Assembly: GCA_910592005.1 (NCBI GenBank)
Contig: CAJVPP010001269.1
Location: forward strand, 1 to 21,308
Reading direction: 5' to 3'
Source: Funneliformis mosseae
Lineage: Eukaryota; Glomeromycota; Glomeromycetes; Glomerales; Glomeraceae
DNA: 21,308 nucleotides
Numbering within the stretch: position 1 is the first letter of the stretch; every line of letters begins with the position of its first letter. This document shows positions 11,091-21,126 of the stretch, piece after piece. The notes below the pieces were generated by a model that made no database searches, was not told where the DNA came from, and worked only from the letters and a program-made list of their open reading frames with translations. The position numbers and the translations under genes are program-made.

Positions 11091-12818
11091 ATTGAACGTT
11101 TAATAAGTGCACGATCAAAGGTAAATTATTTCGTAGAGAAGTGGTAGATTATATTTAATCTTGATCGATCAAACGCCTTATCATTATCAGTTACATGCGC
11201 GGAAAATGCCTATCAAAAAATTTAATCTGATAATCTTGCGTGTTACACGTCAGCTTTTTACTGACTGCGCCAAGACCATACCATCATACCTAAATACAAC
11301 TGCATTTAATGAATACCATTCTCCACTTTTTTTTTTTAAAAAAAAAATAAAATTACTAGCATTTGTTTATGGATTGATGTAAAATGAAAATCAAATAAAC
11401 AAAACATACAATGCGTATTGATTTCCTTCAATAGAATTTTGTGACATTTAATGCTTGTACAAAATATTTTTAAAAATATTTTTTACAAGCTAACTGGTAT
11501 TTTTTTTTTTTGTTCGCAGCAAAAGTCATTAAACAAAAAAAAAGATCAACATTCGAAAAATAATTTTATTTCATTCCCCAATTTTGTTAAATATGCCGAT
11601 CTGTTTTCATTTTTTCTTTTTCTAATTTTTTTTTTAAGTTTTGATCCAATATTGAAAAGAAATGTACTACATTAAATGATCGTAACTGTGTTTGGTTTGT
11701 CAAACGTCCCAGTTATTTTATTTTTTTTTTTTGCAAACAAGTTTTCTTTTTGAATTTGAAATCTTCAAAAAAAAAAAAAATGGGTTAACTGTATTAGCTT
11801 ATGATAAATGTCGATTTCAACCAAATTTAGACCTATTCAGAATTTAGTTTCACGAGGCAGTTTAATTAAAACTTCCTTATTAAGCATATATTGTTTGGTT
11901 TGAGAGAGTTTTACTCAAAATAAGTGAGAAACTAATTTGAAACAGATTCATTTCTTGCAAAGATTGATCCTTATGATATTAAAGAGACGGAAAGAAGGAT
12001 TTCTAATCAATAAAAAGATAACAAGAGAGTTATTTCATAAAATAGGAAAATTTTTCCAAGCAAATTCATTCATTACATTTATGTTTAGTATGATAAAAGA
12101 ATTCAAAAAATAAAAACAAGTGTATAACAATAGTGATACTGAGAATCCCGAGAATCTGAAAAGTTCAAAAAAAAAAAAATATATATATAAATCGTCAAGT
12201 GATCGCGAGATCATCTGCTCAAAAAAAATTAAATATAGGCTTGGTTTTTCACATTACATGCCCCGCACATTGGTAACAAATAGAACGCGAAACAAAAAAA
12301 AAATTTATACTTCATGGGTAATTGAAGAAGTGCACATGACTTAATTTCTTTGTACACGTATATTACAAACACACAAAAAAAAAAAAAATTACTTCCCTAT
12401 ATCTCTTGCTCATGTATTGTTGAATATAAATTTTTTTTTCCTATTCCTCGCTTTACCAAAAATCTTTATACTTGACATCTTATCGAATACCAATTAATTT
12501 TTTTTTTGCTTTATCCTTTCGTTTAATCTTTCATCCTTCACAAATAATTCAAAAAAGATATTTAATTCCTTTCTATTTCGGTTATTTGTGATTATTCATA
12601 TACCCTTCATCACCTCTACTTTAATACCAATAAAATATAACTTCAACCTGGGTACAACTGCCAAAATTCCTTTTTTTTTTTTTTCTTTTTTTTTTCTTTC
12701 AACTATAAAAGGAAATAACAATAAAAAAAGTTTCTAATATATAGAGAACAAAAAAAAAAAAATTTTTTTCTTTTTTCTTTTTTTTAAAAAAAGTGTTGCT
12801 GTCGTATGTAGTTTTTAA
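11091..12818. other. Divergent intergenic region between IDH1 and the BEM3-like gene
   Basis: About 1.7 kb separates two genes transcribed away from each other, so the promoters of both must lie here. It is AT-rich with many A and T runs; the last 160 bp before the BEM3-like gene are strongly pyrimidine-rich and then A/T-rich. Open frames at 11161-11382, 11451-11675 and 12120-12344 (+) are Lys/Asn/Phe-rich products of low-complexity DNA, and I do not consider them genes. No clear TATA box precedes IDH1; a weak AT-rich TTAAATATAA lies about 60-70 bp upstream of its ATG on the minus strand. Confidence 0.6.
12704..12712 (+). promoter_or_regulatory. TATA box candidate for the BEM3-like gene
   Basis: TATAAAAGG matches the eukaryotic TATA consensus. 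It sits just downstream of a long T/C tract (12671-12700) and 115 bp before the ATG at 12819. Initiation 30 or so bp downstream would leave an untranslated leader of about 75-85 nt. This supports the start at 12819 or at the second in-frame ATG (12837), and argues against further upstream coding exons. Confidence 0.45.
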
Positions 12819-15800
12819 ATGGAAAACTGCATTATAATGTCTGCACAACAACAACCTCAACAACAAGTACGACCTGGCTCAGATGCCAATGCTGGAGCAG
12901 AATCTTTATCACAGGTTATAACTGAACGTAATCAATTACGATCGCAAAACGATCAGTTGTGGAAATTAATAGAGAAACAAAAATCAGTAATAGATAATTT
13001 ACAAAAGGAAAATCAAAAGCTTGCCAATGAAAGAGAGAGGCTTATTATAAAACTTAGGGATAATGATAGCATAAACTCAAGTCGTTCCGAGGACGAAAAG
13101 ACGCCAATTGAGAAGGGAGGGAGTGAAGATAAAAAACCCGTGGAATCTGATAATTCAAATAATTCAAATAATATTAATGATATTATTGTTACGGCTGCGC
13201 CGAGTACATTCAAACCACCTGTTCAATCTGTTCGTCAATTACCAACTGGAAGCGTGAATTCAAGTCAATCAAATCAACCATCACCACCACAATTATCATC
13301 ATTAGATAAAGCACCATCTTTAGAAACAAAATCACTAAATCAGCACGATTCGTCCATTTCAGCATCATCTGATGTATCCACTAATGTTGAAACATCTGTA
13401 TCGGCTTATGATGAAACAAGTTCAATTGATCAACAAAAAGAAGAAACACATCAACTGCAAACAGATACCAATTCAGTGAAAAATGAAAATGGTATCATCA
13501 CCCATATTAATGAATCAATTTCTTCAATCACAATTGATTCGAATGATACATCTAACCTTGTCAAAACTCTTTATTCTTTATCACCAGTTCTTCCTCCAAA
13601 ATCTATTCAACGACATCATTCTTTACAAATTGATAATCGTCCAAAGTCTCCTTCAAACTTAACGGAAGTTCAAGATTCTCAAGACTCTCCACGAAACTCT
13701 CAGGAACAACCAACATCGCTTCCTATTGAACAAAATTCCGACTCATCCGTTTTACGGAATCCTCCATCACCCACCATTTCAGTAAAATCTTCAGGGTCTG
13801 AAAGCGTAGGCAGTAGTGGCGGTACCAGTAGGTATACGCATAATAGTACAGCACAAACCATTGACACAGATTTGGATGAAAATGATGCTCTAGATCAGTT
13901 CCCTCAACCAATGCCTAGGGAAAAGCCAAATTTTGAGGAAAATCATAGTGTAGATAGGTTAGATTCCGAAGAAAGTATTAGTGCATTAACGGAAAATGAC
14001 CATAAAATTCCTGAGTCTCCTGGTTTGTCAAACTCATCATCATCTATACCACCTCGTTCTCCCAAGTTACCATCCTCACCTAGAGCATTTGCTTATGGTA
14101 GTGAATCACGTAAATCCAGTAATGATTCTGAATTGCCTATACCTCCACATAGTCCTAGTCATGATAGCAAGCCTAATATATCAAACGGTACTATTATAAT
14201 TGATCAGAACAATGCAAGTAATGACGGTTATTTACAAAATTTACAAGGTACTATTCAAATACCTGCGATAGAACATAACTTACCTATTAGATCACAATCA
14301 TTACCATTTCGTGATAATAATAATACACCACAACCATTTGTATCGGTGCCTAGTGATGATTCCGAAGATTCCTCGAAAAAATCAAGGAGAGATTCTCTGA
14401 CTCATAATCATAGTGATTCTAACCTGGGGAACACTTATTTAGCTACGGATAATGTTCCAAAAGAAAAGGCATTGAGACCTAGTAAATCTTTTAATTACAT
14501 TTCACCTGTCTCACCTGGACCAAGAGCTAGAGTTTCAGCTATGCCACCTCCTCGAGGTGGGCATTATCCTGAATTACGTAACCCAGGATTGAATTCTAAC
14601 ACGTTATCAATTCCCGGTCAAAATACTCGTCACAGTGTTTATATGACACCTGGACAAAGTCCAAGAGATAATCCTGCTGCTGAACGTGTAGCTCAACATA
14701 TAAAAAACAAACGGTCTCTTCCTGACGCTGGTATTGTGACGAATCCATCTCACGGTCTTCATCAGCAGTCACCACAAGCGCAACAACAGCAAATGACTCA
14801 AAAGCAAATGTCTCAACAACCTTTCCAACAACCAGGTTTTACGCAGCAACACCAAAAACCACATGGTTCACAAGCTATTACCTCAGATGGTATTTCTGGC
14901 ATTGCTGTAAAGGTTATTGGCAGCAATAAAAAGAATAATGATAAGGGCAAAGAAGTGTTGGCATTTGTAATATCAGTAGGACATGCAAGGGTGCAAGATA
15001 GTTCAGTCGTTGGGTTGGATAAAGAATTATGGAGAGTTGAGAAATTATATTCTGACTTTTTAACTTTGGATTCAAAAGTATGATCAGATTACTAATTGTC
15101 ATTCAAGCTTATAGTTGAATTATTGACTAATTAACTTTTTCTTCCGGAAATTTATAGTTGAAACAACACCAAAACAAAAGCACTATAAATAAAATTGGTA
15201 AATTACCGGATAAAAATCTCTTCCACAATAATGCCCCTAGTAAAGTAGATCAAAGAAAGGTTTGTGTTTTTTTTTGCTATCACATTTTATGTTAAATTAT
15301 GGCCTCATTAGTAATTGTTTTACATTTTCAAAATATTTTATCTAAATGATAGATTGCATTGGAACAATATCTTCAACATGTCATTTCATTGCCATTGAAA
15401 GATTCTAAAGATTTATGTGAATTTTTAAGTTCAAACGTAATTGATCAACAAGAAAAGGATTATAGGGTACGATTAATTTCAATAGTTAAATATCGAATTA
15501 ATATAAATGATGTATCTGTAACTAAAACCAAATGTTGTAATTTTTTTTTGTTTACTGATAATGATAAAGCAGTCCGGATATAAGGAGGGATATCTTACAA
15601 AAAAAGGCAAGAATTTTGGTGGTTGGAAATCAAGATATTTTGTGTTGAATAATCCTGTGCTTGACTATTATGAGAGCGTGAGTTTATTAATTCTTTAAAG
15701 AAAATTTAAATGAAGTAGGATTCTTATTGATACATAATTGCTTTTTTAACAATTTTTATAGAAAGGAGGGAATCATCTCGGTTCTATTCGCTTGACTTAT

Positions 15801-18040
15801 GCACAAATTGGGCGACAACAAAATAATAATATTAATGAAGCGGACAAGGATAGTGACAATTCCTTTAGGCACGCTTTCTTAATTTTGGAGCCAAAAACTG
15901 GTTCAAAGAATAAACATGTATTATGTGCCGAGAGTGATGCAGAAAGAGATGAATGGGTAGAGGCCTTACTTCAGTATGTTGGTGTAGGTGAAGAAGAAGA
16001 ACGGGAAAGCAAAAAGAACTCAAAGAAGAAATTTCCAAAAGAAATCATTGCCAAAGTCGGTGCTCATCCAATTTCGCAGTTTGGTAAACATGAATTTTTC
16101 GATGCAAAACTTCTTGCGAACGAACAGCAAAGAGACAATCGCCCTGATAGGAAAAAAGGAAATGATTCAATTTCTAGTTTTAGTAGTGTTAATTATAGTT
16201 CACATCATCCATCATCTTCTTTATCATCATCACCATCCTCTAGTGTACAGAGCTCAAGTTCATTATTGCAGCAGTCGGACCAATGGAATGATCCACCAAG
16301 GAATTCTTTAGGTGGCAATCAACAGCAATCCATGTTGGGTGTATCTTCAACTCCAGTTGTGAAACGCGGTAGCGTGTTAAGTCGAGACGATCCAGATCGT
16401 AGGAACTATAGTGGTACTCCTGACCGAGAAAATACAGCTTCGCCTGTTGGTGGTACGAGCGTTAATAATCCACCGCAACCATCCTCATATGTTCAAGGAG
16501 TACGAGACCAAATGCAAATACATGGACATTTAAGACGTCCGCATGATGACAGTAACCAAGTTGAAAGGAAAAAAACGTCACGTAAAACTTTCTTTGGCAG
16601 CATGTTTGGTAGTAGTAAAGATGATAAAAAGAAATCTCATGAATCTCGACCTGACGTGTCCAAAATTGTTTTTGGTGTGCCATTGGATTATGCTATATCA
16701 GTAGCACGAATTAAAGAAGGTTATGAACTGCCTGCTGTAGTATATCGATGTATTGAATATTTGGATGCAAATAATGCTACAGAAGAAGAAGGAATTTACC
16801 GCTTAAATGGAGCCACGGCTACTATCAAATTCTTAAAGGAAAGATTTAACTCGGAGGGAGATGTTGATTTAATAGGCGAGGGTGAATATTATGACGTACA
16901 TGCTGTGGCTGGGCTATTGAAATTATACCTGAGGGAATTGCCCACAAGTGTTCTAACTCGTGAATTACACGCAGAATTTGTTAATGTGATTGGTAAGTTA
17001 TATTCAAATTTATGTTTTCATCAATCAATAATTTTTAAGCTTATTAAATGTAATTATCTTAATTATCAGACCTTCTTGATCGACGTGATCGTATAAATGA
17101 ACTTGGTCGTCTTGTCTGTGCCCTTCCTTTATCAAATTATACATTATTAAGGACATTAACCGGACATTTGATCCGTATTGTACAAAATTCCGACATTAAT
17201 AAGATGACAGTTCGTAATATTGGAATCGTTTTCTCGCCAACGCTGGGGATTCCTGCAGGAGTTTTTAGTCTTTTTATGGCTGAATTCGATTACATTTTCT
17301 TTACTGATAGCAACGGTACAGCTGCACCTAGAACTATAGACGCACCTCCATCTGAAAATAAGGAAAGTGAGGAGTCTAATTCTAGAATAGAAGAAAATAA
17401 TAAATCAGTAGAAACTTCGCAATCTACAACGAATAATGATCCTGATGTAGCCCCTCTTTCACCTAGTGTATTATCACCAAAAAATGTTTTGCGGCGCCGT
17501 GACCTTCGTGAAGACATCGACGGAAGGAGTAATCGTAACAGTATGCATTATATGGACGGAGCACCCAAGAAAGTGGTTGGCTTGGAAAGAAAATTGACAG
17601 GTACTAAAAAGTTACGTCGAGTTGATTCTTCAGATGAAGAAGAAGTCAATGATCTTGCTCTTCAAGCAGATGATGATGAAAGTTTATCTTCTGATTCGGC
17701 AGATGAATCAACATCTTCACCGATCAATTCATCGATACGTTCAGCACCAGTTTCACCACGTCTACCGACGCCAAATGGTTTACCGCGTCCTAATTCGACT
17801 TCTAGTGTTCATGTAGAATCCACGGAAGATACTGTTTCAGATGCGGATTCAGTTGAAACGCGGAATAGTCGTCGATTAACAGTAAGAAGCTTTAATAAGC
17901 GTGATTCTATGTATGAAATACTTTCAGTGATGGATGCTCAAAGTTCACAGAATGAAGAATCGAATCAGCAAAATAATCCAAATGCGAACGGTGACATAAC
18001 TAATATTGCCAATGAAAGTAAAAAAAATGATGATTTGTGA
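12819..18040 (+). CDS. BEM3: BEM3-like PX-PH-RhoGAP protein (Rho/Cdc42 GTPase-activating protein)
   Basis: Predicted to stimulate GTP hydrolysis by Cdc42/Rho GTPases at polarised membrane sites, as yeast Bem3 does. Six exons join in frame: 12819-15077, 15158-15259, 15353-15466, 15573-15677, 15762-16992 and 17070-18040, with five GT-AG introns of 77-106 bp. The product is 1593 residues; yeast Bem3 is shorter, at about 1130. Residues 30-82 form a coiled coil with Leu at 40, 47, 61, 68 and 75. Then comes a long Ser/Pro/Asn-rich disordered region with many S-P sites and a Gln-rich tract (about 648-683). PX spans about 693-825. PH spans about 826-936 (EGYLTKKGK start, K836/K844/R846 basic cluster, closing W925). 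RhoGAP spans about 1163-1345 with the catalytic set complete: arginine finger R1207 in EEEGIYRLNG, K1247 and R1251 in LLKLYLRELP, and N1320 in VRNIGIVFSP. The tail is acidic and Ser-rich (VDSSDEEEV). Both ATG 12819 and ATG 12837 have A at -3; the second would remove six residues. Domain order and catalytic residues make the family call firm; strict orthology with BEM3 is inferred. Confidence 0.93.
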
Positions 18041-19863
18041 ATTTAACATTATTGAAAATCTAATTCGTTCAAAAGAAGAAATTTTTATCTCGCATTTTAT
18101 TTATCTACTTTTTTTTTTGGTATTAATACATCCATATTTTAATTTATCCCACTTCCTTTTGTTATATATCTTTTCTCAATATTTAATTCATTCTTCATTT
18201 ATTTAAACGAAATAGAAGATTATTTTATAGAAATTTTAAAAAGATTTTATTTAACTTAAGATACTTTATTTGAATTCTATTTATATATTTTATTTAAATA
18301 GTTACAACACATAAACTTCACATACAGAAAAAAATTTTTTTTTTTTACGTTGTATTCTTATTTGATATAAATTATTGGTTCTTTTTTGATTTAAATTATA
18401 AAGATTTGTTTACTTTGTATATATATGAAGATAATATATATATTTTTTCAAAGATTTTTCTCTCTTTTTTTAAAAAAAATTAACGTTAATAATACTTTAT
18501 TTTATATATATATAAATATATATATATAAAAATAAAAAATAAAATTTTGGGATAAAATCTTTTTATAATTTATAATTTGTTTAAAATAACTAAATTTAGA
18601 AAATTTTTATTTTATTTTACTTTATTCTTTTCAATATAATTGTTATGTAAACATATTAATAAATTATATTATTTATTTAGAAAAATTTATCAAAGATATT
18701 ATATATTTTTATAAATAATTGTTAATTATTTGAAAATTTTAATATGAATGCTTTGCAATCTGAACTGATATAAAAACTTGTATTTAGCATATAAAGTAAC
18801 ATTTATTTTTTTTTGAGTTTTTCCTCCTTTTACTAAATATAGTATTAAATAAAATAATAAAAAATTTTGAAAAAATAGCATCCATTAATTAATAATTATA
18901 TTCAAGATTTTTCATATTTTTTCATTATCAATTACATTCCATTATATATTTTGACTTTGACTTTCAAATTCTTTATTAAACATATACCATGAATATGAAT
19001 AGCAAACACGTGTTAATTCTGGTCCAAACAACTTCCAAAAATTAATGATTATTGTAAAAGAATCATCATCATATGGGTCTTCTCAATATCGTTGAAATAT
19101 TTTAATGATAAATTTAGAAAAAGCAAGAATTAGAAATGAAATTTAAGTAAGAATGTCATTACAACGCAATCGCTAATAGTCTCATAGAATGAAACATATG
19201 TAAGATAAATAAATAAATAAAAATATATTTGTGGATAGTCAGTCCCAAAGAAACGAATTGAAATAAAAAATATATCCTTCACTGAAATATGATTGTGGGT
19301 TGAGGAAACGATGGCAGGTATGTAAGGTAATATACGACAGACGGATCTTCATCACGCCCATGGTGAGATGATAATTTCTCTCTTTTTTTTTGCCAGAATT
19401 TTTTTCGGCTATTCGAATGCAATTGTAGTATTTACCCTTTGAATTCCACGATTCTTCAGACAGCGGTATTCACAGATTTTATTGTCCCTATTTAGTCACT
19501 TGGAATGAGCTTTCTTTGATCTAATAAAACCCGGTCCTGCAATTTTCGTTTGTGTAAAGTGTTCAAGCCTTCGTCAAGAATAAGTGATTTTGTTTTCATA
19601 AAGCTCCAAGTTGAATCTCGGAATAAAGGATTCTGATTACGGTTTTAGAAATCACACATTGGTTGAGGTTTACAATGCAGCATCAAGAAAATCTTCAAAG
19701 TTGATGATTTCAATCTGTCGTTTTTGAATAATAACTTATATAACCATTTTATAAATGATCCTTCCATCATCTAAAAACATAATCTAAAAGCATTAAAGTC
19801 TCTTAATACATGTAAATCTTTGGATCCCATTTTATACATTTATCTTTTCTATAGTAATGCTAC
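18041..19863. other. 3' flank of the BEM3-like gene and convergent intergenic DNA
   Basis: The first 900 bp are extremely AT-rich and should contain the 3' untranslated region and poly(A) site of the BEM3-like gene; many AATAAA-like words make the exact site unreadable. From about 19000 the sequence becomes more complex. A minus-strand frame is open for 50 codons at 19492-19644 and reads like ordinary protein (for example LFRDSTWSFMKTKSLILDEG), but it has no recognised family and no convincing upstream exon. The right end is the 3' flank of the minus-strand membrane-protein gene. Confidence 0.55.
18503..18529. repeat. Imperfect (TA)n tract
   Basis: TATATATATATA-type dinucleotide repeat interrupted by two AA dinucleotides, in the 3' flank of the BEM3-like gene. 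It is self-complementary and may be length-variable. Confidence 0.75.
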
Positions 19864-20346
19864 CTAAAATATATAAGTAAAGAAATTATATGTCGCAACA
19901 ATTATCCCAAATAATAAGTCTACAAAGCTTCTAGCTCCGTCATCAATTAATTTAGTTGTAATCCATAAAATATCAAGCAACCTTCCTAAATGTAATATGC
20001 ATATAGAAACAACCGTCATTTCCCATAATATTATAAACCATCTGATAAAGTCTGGTTGCTTTGAAAGGAATGTAAAATGTATATCTAATAGTGCTGATAT
20101 TTCTTTAAATAATATGCTTATACCGAATATATCTGTTGAATTAATATTTATTGTTAAAAATGATATTGTCGTGGAATTTTTTGATGTATATGCAGCGAGT
20201 TGAGAATTATTTTTCCAGGGTTTTAAAAAGGATGTTTTGGTTGATGGCTTCTTAGATTTGGGTTTCGTCTTTGAAGAGGAGGATGAAGGTCGTGAGAAGA
20301 CCCTTGTTAAAAAATTAGAAGTGGGTGGAGGAGTCTTCTTTGACAT
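19864..20346 (-). CDS. Unrecognised protein with hydrophobic, probably membrane-spanning C-terminal half
   Basis: An uninterrupted frame gives 160 residues from ATG at 20346 to TAG at 19864. Residues 1-45 are basic and Ser/Pro/Lys-rich (MSKKTPPPTSNFLTRVFSRP, a run of five Ser, then KTKPKSKKPSTK), as in a cytosolic disordered tail. Hydrophobic segments follow at about 73-95, 100-128 (IRWFIILWEMTVVSICIL) and 141-160 (FVDLLFGIIVATYNFFTYIF), so two membrane spans are likely. There is no N-terminal signal peptide. The open frame extends upstream to an ATG at 20424, but a TATAAATA element (20391-20398, -) lies between the two Mets, which favours the start at 20346. I do not recognise the family. 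A multi-exon structure with further exons downstream cannot be excluded. The gene ends 185 bp from the start of a hAT element, but its composition gives no sign of being transposon-encoded. Confidence 0.5.
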   Translation of the reverse strand: MSKKTPPPTSNFLTRVFSRPSSSSSKTKPKSKKPSTKTSFLKPWKNNSQLAAYTSKNSTTISFLTININSTDIFGISILFKEISALLDIHFTFLSKQPDFIRWFIILWEMTVVSICILHLGRLLDILWITTKLIDDGARSFVDLLFGIIVATYNFFTYIF

Positions 20347-20390
20347 TTTAAAATTTTTACCGACTTGAAACGGATAATTAAATTCAACAT

Positions 20391-20398
20391 TATTTATA
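20391..20398 (-). promoter_or_regulatory. TATA box candidate for the membrane-protein gene
   Basis: On the minus strand this reads TATAAATA, 45 bp upstream of the ATG at 20346. Initiation about 25-30 bp downstream would give a leader of roughly 15-20 nt. Because it lies inside the extended open frame, it decides in favour of the downstream Met as the start. Confidence 0.4.
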
Positions 20399-20888
20399 GG
20401 GAAAATTATGGTATCACTATACAATTCTAAATATAATTTGTGAAAAAAATTTTTGACAACTAAAAATATCCTTTGGTTAATTATTAGCGCCCATCCCCTA
20501 ACCCGGACATAGTTATGTCGTACAAATATGTAGGGATGTTAACGGTTCGACCAGTTCGGTTTCGGTCCGATTTTTATCGGTTTGAGGGTAAAATCGAACT
20601 GGATCGGTTTGTAGACCGATTTGAAACTTGAGTCTAGACCGAAATTTAAACCGGAGTTTATATATACAGGTTATTGTAAAAATCTTTGACGAAACTATAA
20701 AAAAATTGTGCGATACTCAACATTCCCAATACAAAAATTTTATTATAATACAAATAAACCGAAAAAAAAGTCGAATAATACAAAAAAAATTTTTTTTGCG
20801 ATCTATTATTACTGAAACATTATTCCTATCAAACTTTTGACTGAAATAATTTCGCCTTATTATTCATCCCAACAATTTTAATATAAAT

Positions 20889-21020
20889 TTATATATTTTC
20901 TACAATCCTTTTTTCTGAAATCCAATGCTTCATACAAATAATTGCTCTTGCTGTTTCAGGATTTAACCTGTTTTTAACTTTTAAGATAGTTAAGCCTGAA
21001 ATTGAAAAGGCTGTGTGATG
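20889..21020 (-). pseudogene. hAT transposase fragment (C-terminal dimerisation region)
   Basis: A 43-codon minus-strand frame bounded by TGA (21021-21023) and TAA (20889-20891) encodes AFSISGLTILKVKNRLNP, then ETARAIICMKHWI and a short basic tail. This is the hAT dimerisation signature (usually ERxFSxxGxxxxxxRNRLxPExxxxxxxLKxW). The ER before the Phe is replaced by TA, and everything upstream is missing, so this is a decayed relic of a gene normally coding for 600-800 residues. It cannot make a transposase. The signature region itself has no internal stop, which suggests a fairly recent loss. Confidence 0.8.
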
Positions 21021-21066
21021 TCATTAATTTGTGAAGTCCTGCCAGTTAGTTATGATTTTATTATTC

Positions 21067-21118
21067 AAGAATGATGTTTTATCATTTAAGAATGATATTT
21101 TTATCATTCAAGAATGAT
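21067..21118. repeat. Three tandem copies of a 21-22 bp palindromic unit
   Basis: AAGAATGAT occurs at 21067-21075, 21088-21096 and 21110-21118, spaced 21 and 22 bp. Each unit ends in a T-rich segment. The last copy contains a perfect inverted repeat, ATCATTC-AA-GAATGAT (21103-21118); the middle copy has one mismatch in the same structure. The array lies between the transposase fossil and the right-hand subterminal repeats, inside the hAT element. Confidence 0.8.
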
Positions 21119-21126
21119 GTTTTTAA

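Noticed and set aside
11161..12344. Three plus-strand frames of 73-74 codons between IDH1 and BEM3
   Set aside because: Lys/Asn/Phe-rich translations of homopolymer DNA in a promoter region; the first two use mixed or non-ATG starts.
13013..17816. Several frames of 62-107 codons overlapping the BEM3-like gene in other frames or antisense
   Set aside because: Shadows of Ser/Asn/His-biased coding sequence; the main frame carries the PX, PH and RhoGAP domains.
20347..20424. Upstream Met (20424) as the start of the membrane protein
   Set aside because: A TATAAATA element lies between this Met and the next one, and the extra 26 residues have no clear character.
20628..20840. 70-codon plus-strand frame inside the hAT element
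   Set aside because: Starts in subterminal repeats and runs through A/T tracts; the supported coding remnant is on the other strand.
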